A stretch of DNA of 64,000 bases from contig JAPDFF010000008.1 of assembly GCA_027569505.1 (NCBI GenBank), positions 558,001 to 622,000 of the forward strand, read 5' to 3'. Both the position numbers and the translations under genes were made by a program. The DNA comes from Chloridium humicola. Taxonomy: Eukaryota; Ascomycota; Sordariomycetes; Chaetosphaeriales; Chaetosphaeriaceae. The notes under the pieces are model-generated. The model did no database searches, was not told where the DNA came from, and saw nothing but the letters and a program-made list of their open reading frames with translations. This document shows, piece after piece, positions 1-12,300 of the stretch (position 1 is the first letter of the stretch; each line of letters opens with the position of its first letter).

Positions 1-1
1 A

Positions 2-3000
2 AAGAAGAGGATTGTTAGCGACGACAACTGGATGAAGCGCAGGAAGGGGAGGAGCCCACCGTGGAACGCCTCACCGAAACCGAAGGTCGAAGACAGCCCA
101 GCACCCATTCCGAAGGACTTCTTGCAAAAGACAGCACAGAATCCGTCCGTGCAAAGCAAGATTAAGGACTGGGCTGAGAGAGTGGAAATCCCTGAACCTG
201 AGCCACCACGAGTGAAGAAGTATCATCACAAGAAATCTGGAGCGACCGTCACAGTGGAGGAAGACACCCCAAGCGTGGTAACATCCGACTCTGGGGCGAC
301 GTCGAAGGCTCCGGTCGACGATGGCATTCGGGTCAGGCCGATGAAACCGATGAAACCAAAGTCCGACGACGACGGGATCAGGATAACCCCAATTCGGGAG
401 AAGGAGCCGCCTGATGATGGAATCAGGGTGCGGCCCATCCAGAACAGTCTCCCAGACGATGGGATTCGAGTCCGACCGATCACCGAACCGGCGGATGATG
501 GCATCAGAGTCCGTCCCTGCGAGCCGGCATCCTCTGATGAAGCGCCCACTCGCCCCCCGTCCAGACCAAAATCCGTGGAGAGAGGCGTTAGAGCCTCTAG
601 CGCAAGACGGCCCCGGTCACCGCCGCCCGACGATATCATCGAGGTCGTCGAGGAGGCAGAAGGCCGAGTTGAGACCCCCACAAAGCGGAAAACCTCTCGC
701 CGCCGCTCAAAGCGACGAAGTCGCAGTTCGAGTCCAATTGTGGTGACCGTAGAGCCACCCGAAGATCGACACGCAGAGGCTGAGACAACACGCCACGTCC
801 CTCCACGAGCCGCCTCTGATGACGAGTCAGAGATGATCCCTCCAACTGTATTGGGGAACAAGCCCCTGGCCGACATTCCGGTTGGATTTTCGGCCTTCAG
901 CGAGCTCATGCTGCCTCTGGGTGCCGATGCCCGGGCGAGTACCAAGAGGCCCAAGGCTGAGCGGACTGGGAGCTTCAAGGCGGTGCCGAAGGTGTTCAAG
1001 AAGGTCATGACGAACGCCAAGGACATCATTCAGGAGATGGCTGAGCCTCCGCGTCCTGTCGTGGCCAACAAGCCCCAGAGCATTGAGTCGTGGCTGAACG
1101 GGACCGTTGATCCGTTTGTGGAATCTCCATCCCAGCCACCTACCCCAGAGGAAGTGCCGCCGACTCCGACAATCAAGGCCCCATTAGTAAAGGAGAGAGA
1201 ATTGACTCCCGAGCCACCTCAACCAGAGCCAGAGAGGGAGAGGCGGTCCTCGTCAAAACCGCCCGCTGAACCGCCAAAGGCGGCACCGGAGAAAGAGAAG
1301 CGACAATCATCGAAACCGCCGCCGGAGAGCCGACCGAAAGAGCCAATTGTTGTTGCAGCACCAAGGAAATCCGTGTCTGACGAGAGTTCAGGATCCAAAG
1401 ACAGCGACGCCACAACTAAGAAGGGCAAATCCCCCGCCACTCCGTCGGCAGGCCTGAAGAGGAGACGTGCAACTAGGGTAGCTGCATCTCCGGCCAAGCC
1501 GAGCGGCAGGAAGCCGTTCCGGGAGCTCCTCAAGGAAGCCTTCCGGGGAGAGTCCGGCGGCCACAAACTCCCGCCCACCGTCTACCCCAGCTGCGAGACT
1601 GATGACGACGGGAGCGACTACAATGACGACGACTGGGAATCCGCAGCGGATGATCGGCGCCGTCCTGCGAACCCAACCGAGTCCGACTACTCCTCATACT
1701 ACTCCTCCACCTACGACTCGACACTCTCCTCCGATCTCTCAAGTCAGAGCCAGGGCCCGCCGCGCCGCCGGCCGCCACCAACCAACGGCGTCCACGCGCT
1801 GTCGACGATCGTGTCTGAAGCTTCCGGCGGCACGGTCGGCTCCGAGACACTCTCCGAGGTGTCTCAGACCACGGTTACGCAGACCACCGCCTTCACCAAG
1901 TCAACCGAGTCGCCTGCGAGGCAGAGGAGCCAAAAGCCTCCTACGGGTCTCAAGCGCCGGCTGACAAAACACTCGGATCTTGTATCGGTGCTCTCGCTCC
2001 CAGATGATGGCCAATTGGTCCCGCCCAGCCGGTCGCGCAGTGTCAAGTCAGCAAGGAGCCTTCACCGCAGGCCGAGCAAAGCACATAGGGGCAGGGTTGA
2101 TGAGCTGCTGGATGAGTTTGCGGATGATGAGCATTTCTACGGGCGGGAATTAAAGGCCCTGGTGGATGGTGTCGTGCCGGTATTGCTGAGGGATGTCATG
2201 GGTGGTGACGGGAAGGAGGCAAAGGCTGATGTTATGGGCAAGGCGGTCGTCAACATGGGCATGGTACTGGAGAAGCTGAGGGACTTCCATCGCCGGGTGC
2301 CGCTGGGGGATATCAACGACTTGCTGTTTTGGCTGGAGACTGCTGCGCCGATTTATGATCACTACCTGGATGTTTGGCGGCTTGGGTTTCAGGGGCTGAT
2401 CATCAACCTTGCGCCAGTGCAGGGCCGGTTTGATGACGACGATTCGCTTCTGAACGCGCTCCCTCTGAATGAGGATGGCGATGTCGTTGGGGAGAATGGA
2501 GAGCGGGTGGATGTTGCGTACCTGCTGAAAAGGCCGCTGATCAGAGTCAAGTGGATGGTCAAGTTCCTCAAGGTAAGGTTATCTGTTGTGCCACTCATCA
2601 AGTTTGTGCTAACCCAAGTAGGCCGCTGTCGGAGTGACTGGGCATCATGATACCGAGCATCTCCTCTCGGTATTCGAGGCCATCCAGGAAAAGGCTCGCA
2701 AGCGGCACCGGGAGGAGAACGCTCGCATGATGGACGAGGATGCAAACAACACTGACACCGCCCGCTGCCGCGATCTGAGGAACCTGCTCTCACTCGGCGG
2801 TGTCCTCATCAACCAGACACGCCAGGTCGCCGCTCTCGACGTGTTTTCCCTTGACCTGGATCATTCCAGCGGTCAACGGCTGGCGTGCGAAGTTGAGTTG
2901 ATCTTCAGGGATAGTCCGTCAAACCCTGGAGACAAGGGAGACATTCTCATCAGGGAGATTGGCAACAGCGCCCGATCATATCTTCTCTTCCCGCCGGTGC

Positions 3001-5159
3001 CCAGACAGTACATCTCGGCCCGCCTAGGCGATGATGACGACTCGCTTGTCGTGATGATTCGCGGCACACACAATGGCAACGACTGGTACGAGCTGCTTAC
3101 CATCTCTACAAACAACGAAGAGCAGATCGATTATTGGCTGCGCGTCCTGGGGAGCTCTCCCATGCCATTTATGACTCGGAGGAGGTCGAGTAGCACGGTG
3201 CTGGAGTCAACATCGCCGAGATCCAGCACGCGGGATATCCCTGTTGGTGAGCGCAGACGCAGTTCGTCTGGCTCGGGCTTTTCAGACAACGAGAGACCCC
3301 AGACACCAACAGAACATCAGCCATTGCAGTATGATAGGGATACGTCGCCGGATTCTGCTGCGGACGTGTCTCCCAACAGGACGCCTACCAAGGCGAGCTA
3401 CGCCCCGGAACCAGAGAGCCGGAGACATACTTCGTGGGAGCACTCCTCTGCTGAAGTGCTCAAGGTCTCAAGACCAGCGCCCAACTCAACACCCTTCCGT
3501 GAGGACGGTGCTCCCCCGCCGCCTATTCATCGCACATTGACCGCGAAGAACTCGGGCAAGCTCGCTCCTCCTGTGAAGAAGATTGGCAAAGGCCGGTTGG
3601 AGCGCAAGGGCTCGTCCCCCCTTAAGCACGAGTACCATCCTTCGGACGTCTCTTCCGAAGAGAGCGCAAGTTCTATCAGCGAGTCTGAGACCGAGTCCGA
3701 ATCGTCGCTGTCTTCCGGTGATGAGCTTGATGAGGATGAGGTGCCGGATACCATTCCGGGCTACAGCATCAGGGAGCCGGAGCCGGCCCAGATTGAGTCA
3801 GTTGTGTCGGATAATAGCATTACGCCGTCAAACTCGGCGTCGCAAGTGGCAGTTCCAGGCGAGATTAACGAAAAGACAGAGCGGCCTGTGCAGAGGTTTG
3901 TTGCGACCGTGTCATACTGGTCGAGCAGGAAGGGCATTTGGAAGGATGTCAACAACGGTCAGCTGGCGTCAATTGTGGTGCACCCCGGCTGCATGGAGGT
4001 ACACCATCTCAGCGAGCAGAACTCCAACCGCCAGGCATACCCTCTCCAATCATCGGGCACATCAGAGGTTGACAACAGCAATAAGGACGCCGGGACCATT
4101 GTGCCGCTTGTCGTCCTGGCTCTGACCCCTGTGGTCATGATCCGCCGTAGCACAGCTCTCGACCTCGAGGTCCGCAGTCCAGCATCCCCCGAGGCTCGCC
4201 TCAGGATTGAGGCGAGCATGTTCCGCTTCCGCGCGGGCTCTCAAACCGAGGCCAAGGATCTCTACGAAGCGGTGCACATCAGCCGCCTCAACAATGCGCG
4301 GTACATACAGCTTTCCGAGGAGGCCCGCGTCCGCTCCTTCGGACAGATGCAACCCGTCCCCGGCGAAGGCAGCGCCGATGGCGAATCCTCCGGCCACCGC
4401 GGCGGGTGGTTAGGCCGCAAGAACAGCTACCGCGCCTCAACCCGCGCCCCGAGCATCTCCCAAGCCAGCGTGTCCACCACCCGCTCAGCAGCCAGCTTCC
4501 TCCGGCGCCTCATGGGCGGCGGCAACAACAACACATCCTACAACATCGACGAATCCACCCTCGACAAACTCCAACGCCCCGGCTCCGCCCCCGGCCCCGG
4601 AACCAGCGGTGGGCACTCCGGCAGCCTGTACACATCCTCCTCCGGCTCCGGCTCGGGCTCTCCCCCACGCAGCGTCTCCCTCTCCGGAAGCCAGAGCATG
4701 AGCCGCTGGTCCTCGGGCCTCGCCAAGCCCTTCTCCCCGGACCAGCCCCTCGAAATCCGCTGCCACCTCAACGTGCACAACAACCGCTGGGCCGACAAGG
4801 GCGACTGCGTGCTGCACATCAGCCGGCCGCCGCCCGGGGTGCGCCAGGAGCTGGCGCTGTATAATGGGCTGCAGAAGAGGGTTATCGTGACGCACGCGAC
4901 GCGGAAGAGCGGGGATGCGCCGTTGATTCTGTTGGATGCGGTGTTGGGGAGTAAGTGCTTTGGGATGTTGGGGAGTAAGGGGGTGATGTGTAGTGTTTGG
5001 GAGAATTTGAGGGATGAGGAGGGGAATGTCGGGGTGGCGCCGAGGAATGGCGCGACCGCAGGGAAGGTGACTAAGTGGTGCTTTCAGTGTAAGAGTTTGC
5101 AGCAGGCGGAGTGGATTATGAAGTTGTTGACGGCGGAGGTGCCGCTGACTATGGGGTAG
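2..5159 (+). CDS. Large disordered protein with DH/PH-like domains, 5' partial
   Basis: Exons 2-2572 and 2622-5159, one 49-nt intron with a GCTAAC branch site. The frame is open to the window edge, so the true start probably lies upstream; the first internal ATG is at 32. About 1702 residues are visible. Residues 1-700 are Ser/Pro/Arg-rich and disordered, with five DDGIRVRP-type repeats. Residues about 700-900 (motifs YGRELKALVDGVVPVLL and YDHYLDVWRLGFQ) look like the helical DH (RhoGEF) fold. Residues about 900-1040, 1280-1420 and 1560-1700 are beta-rich and PH-like, and the last ends in a WCFQCKSLQQAEWIMKLL helix. Large conserved fungal proteins of this layout exist, but I know no firm function. 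A Rho-GEF or cortical scaffold role is inference only. Confidence is high for the gene and modest for the domain reading. Confidence 0.8.
317..517 (+). repeat. Five DDGIRVRP octapeptide repeats
   Basis: Within the N-terminal disordered region of the first gene, the peptide DDGIR(V/I)(R/T)P occurs five times in 67 codons, each followed by a short variable spacer. The DNA copies differ at third positions, so the peptide rather than the DNA is conserved. It looks like an array of short linear binding motifs. Confidence 0.85.
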
Positions 5160-5794
5160 GGAGAGGAAAGGGGAATGGGGAGGTGGTGAGCATCTGGGAG
5201 GGGAGGTCAAGTAATGGTGGTTTTGTTGGTGGGAACATCGTGAGCGGGATGAGGTTATTTATCATTTTGAGATCTTGGAGGGAGGAGTTGGTATCTGGGC
5301 CTGTTTTTGCTTTGATTTCTTTCTTTGTTTGGTTCCTCATACTATACCCATGTCTGGCGATAGACTTGCTTTGTACGTTGCATAGCGAACTTGCTTGATT
5401 GACTTATACCTCACAACACGGACCATTGAGATCATGTTGCTTGTTTCCCAAAATTTACTGATACCTCCACAGGGACTTCTTCCTGCTCTCGTTTTTCCTC
5501 CCATGTCTTTCATGCATGGTTTGGCCCCCAGGTTCGTTGATTAGTTGCTCAGTTGACCAACAATTTATCAGAGCAGCGCCCAACAAAGTCCCTGGTCTAG
5601 TTAGATGTAGACTTTGGATCGCCAGCAGAGCAAAGCGACGGTTACTAAAAAAAATAAAAAAATACAGGGTTGAGATTAAGAGTCAACCTCTAGGGCGGCC
5701 CGGACGTCCATGATGAGCCGCCGCAATGTGCTGACGAATCGGCAAGCCGATGAGTTGTAAAGTATGGGTAGAGGCAAAAGGGCTTGATTAGAAC
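5160..5794. other. Intergenic, 3' flank of first gene
   Basis: No gene is supported here. It holds a short A-rich run near 5646-5664 and small ORFs without recognisable similarity. It ends at an in-frame TAA (5795-5797) directly before the decayed LIS1 reading frame. Confidence 0.6.
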
Positions 5795-5797
5795 TAA

Positions 5798-7068
5798 ACT
5801 GCTGGCAGGAACAAGTCGATCATCGTGTATCTGACATCTCACAACCTATCCACCGCCGCCGCCACGCTTAGAGAAGAGTTGAATCTCGGAGAAGATGTCT
5901 TGGCGGCAGAGACAACAGCGAAATACCAGACCCTGCTTGAGAAGGAATGGACGGGTGTCCTCAGGTTACAGAAGAAGTACGTCTCTTCCGTTTGCTGTCA
6001 GAACTCAAGATCCAACTGGCTTTCAGGCACTGGAACTCGAGGCTCGGAATGCCGCACTGGAATCTGAGGTTGCCACTGCAACACCCTCTAAGCGCACTCA
6101 AGATCCCACCCCACCGTCTGGCTCCCAAGATCACCTCCCCGTCACTCTCTCGAGTCTAATCAAGCCACCATCAATTGCATAGCCTTCCACCCTATATTCT
6201 CTTCCCTGGCCTCCGGCTCCGACGACTACACCGTCAAGATTTGGGACTGGGAGCTCGGCGAGCTGGAGCGCACCCTCAAAGGCCACACGTGCGCCGTCCT
6301 CGACGTCGACTACGGCGGCCCAAGGGGCAGCGTCCTCCTCGCGTCCTGCAGTTCCGACTCAACCATCAAGCTCTGGGACCCAGCCAACGAGTACAAAAAC
6401 ACGCGCACCCTGACAGGACACGACCACAGCGTCAGCACCGTCCGCTTCATCCCCTCCTCCCCCACCAACCCAAGCCCCCTCCTCGCCAGCACCAGCGGCG
6501 ACAAGATGGTCCACCTCTGGGACGTCAGCGCCGGCTACTTCATCCGCACGCTGCAGGGCCACACAGGCTGGGTGCGCGATGTATGTCCCTCCCTCGACGG
6601 GCGCTACCTCCTTTCGGCCGGCAGCGACCAGACGGCCCAGCTGTGGGACCTCGCCGCCACCAACCCAGACGACGCCCTCAAACTCACCATGGCCGGCCAT
6701 GAGAATGGCATCCGCTGCTGTGCGTTTGCGCCCGCTGCCGCCTACCCCTTCCTTGCCTCTATGGCTGGCCAGCAGCCGAAGAAACAACTCTCCTCCACTA
6801 CTACCAGCACAGCCGAATTCACAGCCACGGCTCCCGCGACAAAACCATCCGGCTATGGGATGCTTCGGGGCGGTGCATCGCGACACTTGCCGGGCATGAT
6901 AACTGGGTCAGCACGCTGGCGTTTCACCCGGGCGGGCGGTTCCTGCTGTCTGCGGCCGATGACAGGAGGGAGGAGGGGAAGGGGAAGGGGGATGGGAAGA
7001 TGCTGCAGATTCGGTGTTTGGTGGCGACGGGCAGTGTGGATAGGGTGGTGAGGATTTTTGCGGATTAG
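5798..7068 (+). pseudogene. PAC1: Decayed LIS1/PAC1 (nudF) copy: LisH plus WD40 repeats
   Basis: LIS1/PAC1 recruits dynein regulators for nuclear migration. The LisH segment (YLTSHNLSTAAATLREELN), the coiled-coil start and WD40 blades (for example SDDYTVKIWDWELGELERTL and SLDGRYLLSAGSDQTAQLWD) are unmistakable. The copy is broken in several independent ways. No ATG precedes the LisH frame, which follows a TAA at 5795. LisH is in frame 2, the coiled-coil segment (LELEARNAALESEV) in frame 0, and WLPRSPPRH onward (from 6119) returns to frame 2 with no intron between the last two. Near 6826-6832 a one-base loss shifts GSRDKTIRLWD to frame 1. In the last blade about 35-40 residues between SAADD and IRCLVATGSVD are replaced by a short Lys/Gly-rich stretch. 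A GTACGT donor at 5977 survives. Sordariales often carry two PAC1 genes. Sequencing errors could explain single shifts, but hardly all of these lesions. Confidence 0.85.
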
Positions 7069-7532
7069 AAAGGGCTTTTTTTTGGTGATGATGAGATTGA
7101 TGAACAGTTGGTATTGTGCTTGTTGACTTGAATATGGTTGGAAGTTCGGAACTCCCTGGGGATGGGGTGAATGATATTCACGTATCGGGGGATCTATTGT
7201 GATGGGGCTGAATGAGCATGAATGCACAAAAGAACAATACCCGACTAAACGATCAATAGGAAGCAGACCCCTGTCAGCAGAACCAAGCTTCCCAGCTGTG
7301 TCGCAGCTGAATCTGTGATGCAACAACGCGTTTCCTGCGCGACGTTCTTCAACTACAAAGACCGCCTCCATCCTTCGACTTCAGCCTCGACCATCGCTAC
7401 CACGAACTTGGTATCAAGACAACCACTGTTTCCCAAGATCTACCTTTGCGACACTGCTTGGCGCATAACCTACTCGAATTTCCTCAATACTTTCGCCATT
7501 CCGCGCTCCACCAGCGCCCTCCATCTTTCGTC
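7069..7532. other. Intergenic, promoter side of the SAP-domain gene
   Basis: No gene is supported in this 464-bp stretch. It lies between the LIS1 remnant and the SAP-domain gene and presumably holds that gene's promoter and 5' leader. No clear TATA box was found. Confidence 0.5.
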
Positions 7533-8631
7533 ATGGCCGACTATAACTCCATGAAGGTGCCCGAGCTCAAGAAGCTCCTTACCGAGCGTGGCCTCCCTCA
7601 TACCGGCAACAAGGCCGATCTCATTGCCCGTCTCACCGGGAACGACAAACAGAACGCTGGTGATGCTGCGGAGCCGCAGGCCGGTAAGCCTTCCCCGACT
7701 TCCTTGGGACCACGGAGTCCTGCGTCGCATGCGATATAGGCGGCTTTGTCGTCTATCGCATCGATATGGCCATTGCCTTTGGCATGGCGCAGACTTTCTG
7801 GTGGCATTAGCGCTGCTGCGACTCGCTTTTCTGGCCTTGAATTCTGCGCGCGATGGTTTGGCTCGACTTCAACAGTGCCTGGCCCCTTTTCCAATTGCCC
7901 CCTGCTGACCTCAATTACCCTCAGACTCCAAGCCCGCCGTCGAGGACGAAATCGACTACGAGGATGACGACGTCCCCACCACAGCCAAGTCCGCCGTCGT
8001 GACCGAGACAAAGCCCGCCGCCGAGGCTGCTCCCGCGACCGAGGAGAAGGCCGAAGTTGCGGCCGCTGAAGAAACAACCACTGCCGAGGAACCCAAGACC
8101 GAGGAAGAGCCCGCCGCCGCTACAACAGAGGAGGCTGAGCCGGCCAAGCCGGCCTTCACCCAAAACCTTGCGCCAACCAACGCCAAGACAGAAGCCGAGA
8201 AGCGCGCCGCTCGCGCCGCCCGCTTCGGCATCGCCACAGAGGAGAACTCAGAGGAGGGCAAGAAGGCAGAGCGCGCCTCCCGCTTCGGCCTGGCTAACGA
8301 CCAGGTCTCGGCGCTCGACAGCGCGCTGCCCGACCGGCCCCTCCGCAAGCGCGGCCGCGGCGAGGCTGCTGCTGGCGAGGCTAAGGAGGAGGAGAGGGGC
8401 GGGAAGAGGCCTAACCGTGGTGCTGGGAGACAGGGTCAGCAACAGCAGCAGCAGGGGCAGCAGCAGAGGGGCGGGAGGGGACAGCAGGGTGGTAGGAGGC
8501 AAGGTGGTGGGAACCGGGGTGGGAACGCGCAGAAGGGTGGGAATAAGCCCCGGACTGTGACAGAGGATCCGGCGGAGAAGGCTAAGAGGGAGGCGAGGGC
8601 GAAGAGGTTTGCTGCAGCGGCTTCGTCTTGA
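7533..8631 (+). CDS. THO1: Tho1-like SAP-domain RNP biogenesis protein
   Basis: Exons 7533-7683 and 7925-8631, giving 285 residues. The 241-nt intron is long for this window, with donor GTAAGC and acceptor CTCAG. The N-terminus is a SAP motif (MKVPELKKLLTERGLPHTGNKADLIARL), which binds DNA or RNA. An acidic Ala/Glu/Thr-rich linker follows, then paired helices EAEKRAARAARFGI and KKAERASRFGL, a Gln/Gly/Arg-rich RGG-type stretch and a C-terminal helix AEKAKREARAKRF. This order matches yeast Tho1 and metazoan SARNP/CIP29, which work with THO/TREX in nuclear mRNP assembly and export. The ATG at 7533 starts the SAP motif. The open frame extends upstream, but that part looks non-coding. Orthology to Tho1 is inferred from architecture. 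Confidence 0.87.
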
Positions 8632-9315
8632 GCGGGGGATTTCCTCAGGGGGGTTTCTTCTTGGGTCTTTGACCTGCCTCTCTGTTGGGTCCGGAATGGG
8701 TCACTGAGCAAACTTCCCATTTCCTACTTTCTTCATTGCGGAGGAGGGCAACAGAGACTGCGGGCTTCGCACAGCTTGTAACCATACCATACCCCGTTTT
8801 CCCTCAACAGCTTGACCTATTTTAGACCTTGTTCATTTTTTTTCTTATGTCGCGGGATTCTACAACATATGGAACAGATAGTTTCTCTGCTAGTACGGCG
8901 TTCCGGTTCATTTTCAGAGTCTTGAACTGCTTTATGTTTAGTGCTCCATCATTGCTTGATTGAGTCCTTGTTGATGAGTGGTGATGAAGAGGTCTCAAAG
9001 GTTGAAAGAGTGGCCATGGGGAGAAGCGGGTACCCTAACCCTTGACTATGCTTTGCATGGTTCATCCGAAAGTGGAAAAAAGCAAAGACAGTGCAAAAGA
9101 CAGTGACAAACTCCTGAAGTGCCATCCAGGCATCACAAACCCACAGGCCCCACGAAGAGAGCCAGGAGCCACATCTCAACACCGCAAGTCAGTGAGGTTC
9201 ATTTTGTTTGAGGTTTGAAAAAGCCATTTCCTTCCTCCTGGCCACCATCCCATACGCCCCTCTTTCTTTCATCTCATCCCTGGTCCTGTCAGTTGTTGGT
9301 CAACATATCTTAGAC
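8632..9315. other. Intergenic
   Basis: No gene is supported. The reading frame of the next gene is open upstream to about 9208, but only with a non-ATG start. A telomere-like CCCTAACCCT word lies near 9032-9041. Confidence 0.5.
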
Positions 9316-12300
9316 ATGGTGATCCTCCACGAATTGGTCGGGCCCCAGTGCCAAGCCCTCAACCTGTCTGACGCCCAGCGGTGCGTGGCCGAGGCCACAG
9401 CCCACGACAACCTATTCTGCCACTTCCACGCGAAACAATGCTTTGGCCTGTACATGGGCTACAAGCGGCGCAACGCCGAGCTGGACGCTCTGGCAACCCA
9501 GGAGCCGCCCTTCCTCCAACCCTCCAAGGCCTCGCTGGCGAGCCAAACCTTCAAGAACATCACCTCCGAGCCCGAGGTGCACGCCGTGCACGAGTACCTC
9601 TTCCAGAAGTACGTTCTGCTTGGCAAGGTCATCTCAGCCCGCAAACTGCACCACAAGCATTTCTTCTCGCTGGAAATGGACTACGGCCACAAGGCCTACC
9701 TCGACAAGCTCGTCAGCACGCGCCACTCAGTGCTCAAGGCCCTGGAGAATCTTGAGCGCCGCACCGCCGAGCTGCTGTACGAGAAGGAGAAGTGGTACTC
9801 GTGGGTGCGCCAGGTGCAAGATGACGAGGATCAGAACCGTGAGAAGGAGCAGAAGAAGGTGAAGCTCGAGGCGGCTCTGTTCCGTCGCCACTGGCGCGAA
9901 ATGGAGGTGCGGCTGGCGGCTGCGAGGGAGAAGGAGGAGCAGAGGAGGCAGGAGGCGTATCTGGATGAGGCGTGGAAGGAGAGGATGATGGCCCAGCCTG
10001 ATGCTGAGGATGCGGCGTGGGATCCGATTGAGGATGTGTTTGATGAGGATAGGGAGAGGTATCTCGATCTTATTCGGCACTTCTTGTGGATGGAGGTTGC
10101 AGAGACAGAGAAGGGTGAAGCAGAAAAAAAGGGTGAAGCAGCAGAGAAGGGTGCGGTGGGATCGGACAGCCTGGCACCCGCTGCTGCGCCCCCTGACGGC
10201 GGTTTGCTGGCCGCCGAAGAACGTGATGAGAAGGCCACAACAGGGGAAGGGACCGCAGCTGCAGTGGCCAGCGAGCAGCCATCATCAAGCCAAGCAAAGA
10301 AGCCCAAGAAACGTGGTGGCAAGAAGAAGAACAAGACCAAGCAGACAAACGATGGTCCAATCCATCCCCCAAAGCTGGTTGATGCGGCTCGGCTAAACCA
10401 GAAGAGCGACAAGTCGAACCAAGAGCAAGAACCAAGTAAGACCGGCATTGAGAGCAAGGACGAAATCCGGAAAAGACTCAGGGAGGGCATCGAGAAGGAC
10501 TACAGCCATGTCAACGGACCAATGATTGTTGGGACCGCCCTCAACCCACCGGAGCTGCTCAAGAGAACAGCCCCTGTCAAGGACGAAGACATTACCCAGC
10601 TCATTAGCGATATCACCGAGATCAAAATGCTCCTGTTCTGCCGTCAGATCATGTCTCACTCGGCTCTCTTACCAGCGGCATTACGGGCGAACAGCGTTGA
10701 GGAGTTCCTCTCTGACCCATCTATTGCCGACTCGGATCTCCGCGACCTCTGCCTCCAAGTCGAGCAGCCAAGTCTGCAAGCACTCCGCGACGCCTGCGCC
10801 GACTTTACCCGCGGAGACGCTCCAGATGATGACGAAGAGGAACAACCTGACGCGAAGGTTGACTTGCGGTCCGCTGCTGAGTTTATTCGTCACCAAATCC
10901 GGTATGACGATCTCGAGCCCCATTTCCTCCTCCGAGCCCTGGCTACCGCCTACAAGGGAAACCCCATCCCAAAGGAGCTTCAAGATGCCGTGAACAATGA
11001 CAGCGAGCCCGCGGACAAGAAGATGAAGGTGCGCATTTGCGGCCGCAGCATCTGGAACCACGCCAGCCAGAGGAGCATGGCTCGAGACGGGTGGCTGCAG
11101 TTCTCCATCATGGCCAAGGACTGTTCCTTCGAGGACGCCATTGGTCTTTGCCGCAACTGGGACGAGTTCTTTGAAATCCATTTGCTGTCCCTATGGCAGT
11201 ACTTCCCTGCCTCCAAGTGGACGGGCTGGAGCGGCAACGCCCTTACTGAGGAGTTGACCCAAATGGTGAGTTTCGTCCCCCCTTTTTCTCTTTGGGGGGT
11301 GAAATGGCATTTAACTGACTGTTTCGTCTTAGGGATTCATACCTTTCCACATGAACTTCTCGGCCGAGGAAAACACCACGTACTCTCACCTTCCGAGCAT
11401 GTCACGCAAGAACATCCGGCGTCAGCAGGTCGTTGTCGAGTCGCGCAACGCTGTGTGTGCCTACATGAAGCGCAACGATCCCTTCACCCACCGTTTTATT
11501 CAGTATGCCAAGATGCGTTCATGTGAGTTCTTTATTTTGGTGCGAGATGGCAAGGACGGCCGCATCATCACGGCTCCAGACAGGGACCAACGCTGGATTC
11601 GCCGCTCCCGGCGTGGCATCAGCGCCACGGGTCCCTCCAGACATGAAGATAACTGGGATGTCGAAATCGATGTTGGCCCTCTCTTCTTCGACATTGCTGA
11701 GCTGTCACGCAAGTGGCATTTTAACTTTGACAGCTACTATGAGGTCTACATTTGGGACTTTGTCCCAGGAAGGCCGGCCATCGACTTGTACCACCACCTC
11801 CGGGACACGTTGAGCAAAGCCCGCAGGATCAAGACAAACCGCGGCAAGTACGCGCACATGAAATACATCATGGAGACTCTCATGCGAGAGCCAGACAGCA
11901 AACGAGTCCGCCAGCTCAAGCCTGGGGAAGATGCCCGGAGCTTGTATGACGAGCTGTGCGGACCGGATGCAGAGTTCTGGATGAAGATGACCAACACGGC
12001 GCCGATCATGACAAAAGAGGACATCACACCGGGTGTAAGCCCGTACCTCTACTACAACGACACCGATGCTGCCGAGGACGCTGTCCTGTTCGAGGAAGAG
12101 ATGCTTAAGGGCTTTCCCCAAGACATGCCCTTCGCAGAGATCAAGAACCCGATTCAGCAACTCGAATCCTCGCGCCTGCCCCTGAGCGTCCTCAACAAAA
12201 AAGTTAAGGAGATGGAAGAGAAGATGCCCGCGGTACTGGAAAACGCATTTGGTTTCAAGAAGAGGCTTGAAGGAAAAGAAACCGCAGTATCGACATCGAC

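Noticed and set aside
5977..6026. A normal intron rescuing the LIS1 frame
   Set aside because: The GTACGT...CAG pair exists, but joining it puts the next exon in frame 1, not the coiled-coil frame 0. The only frame-restoring alternative would be a 25-nt intron, too short to splice.
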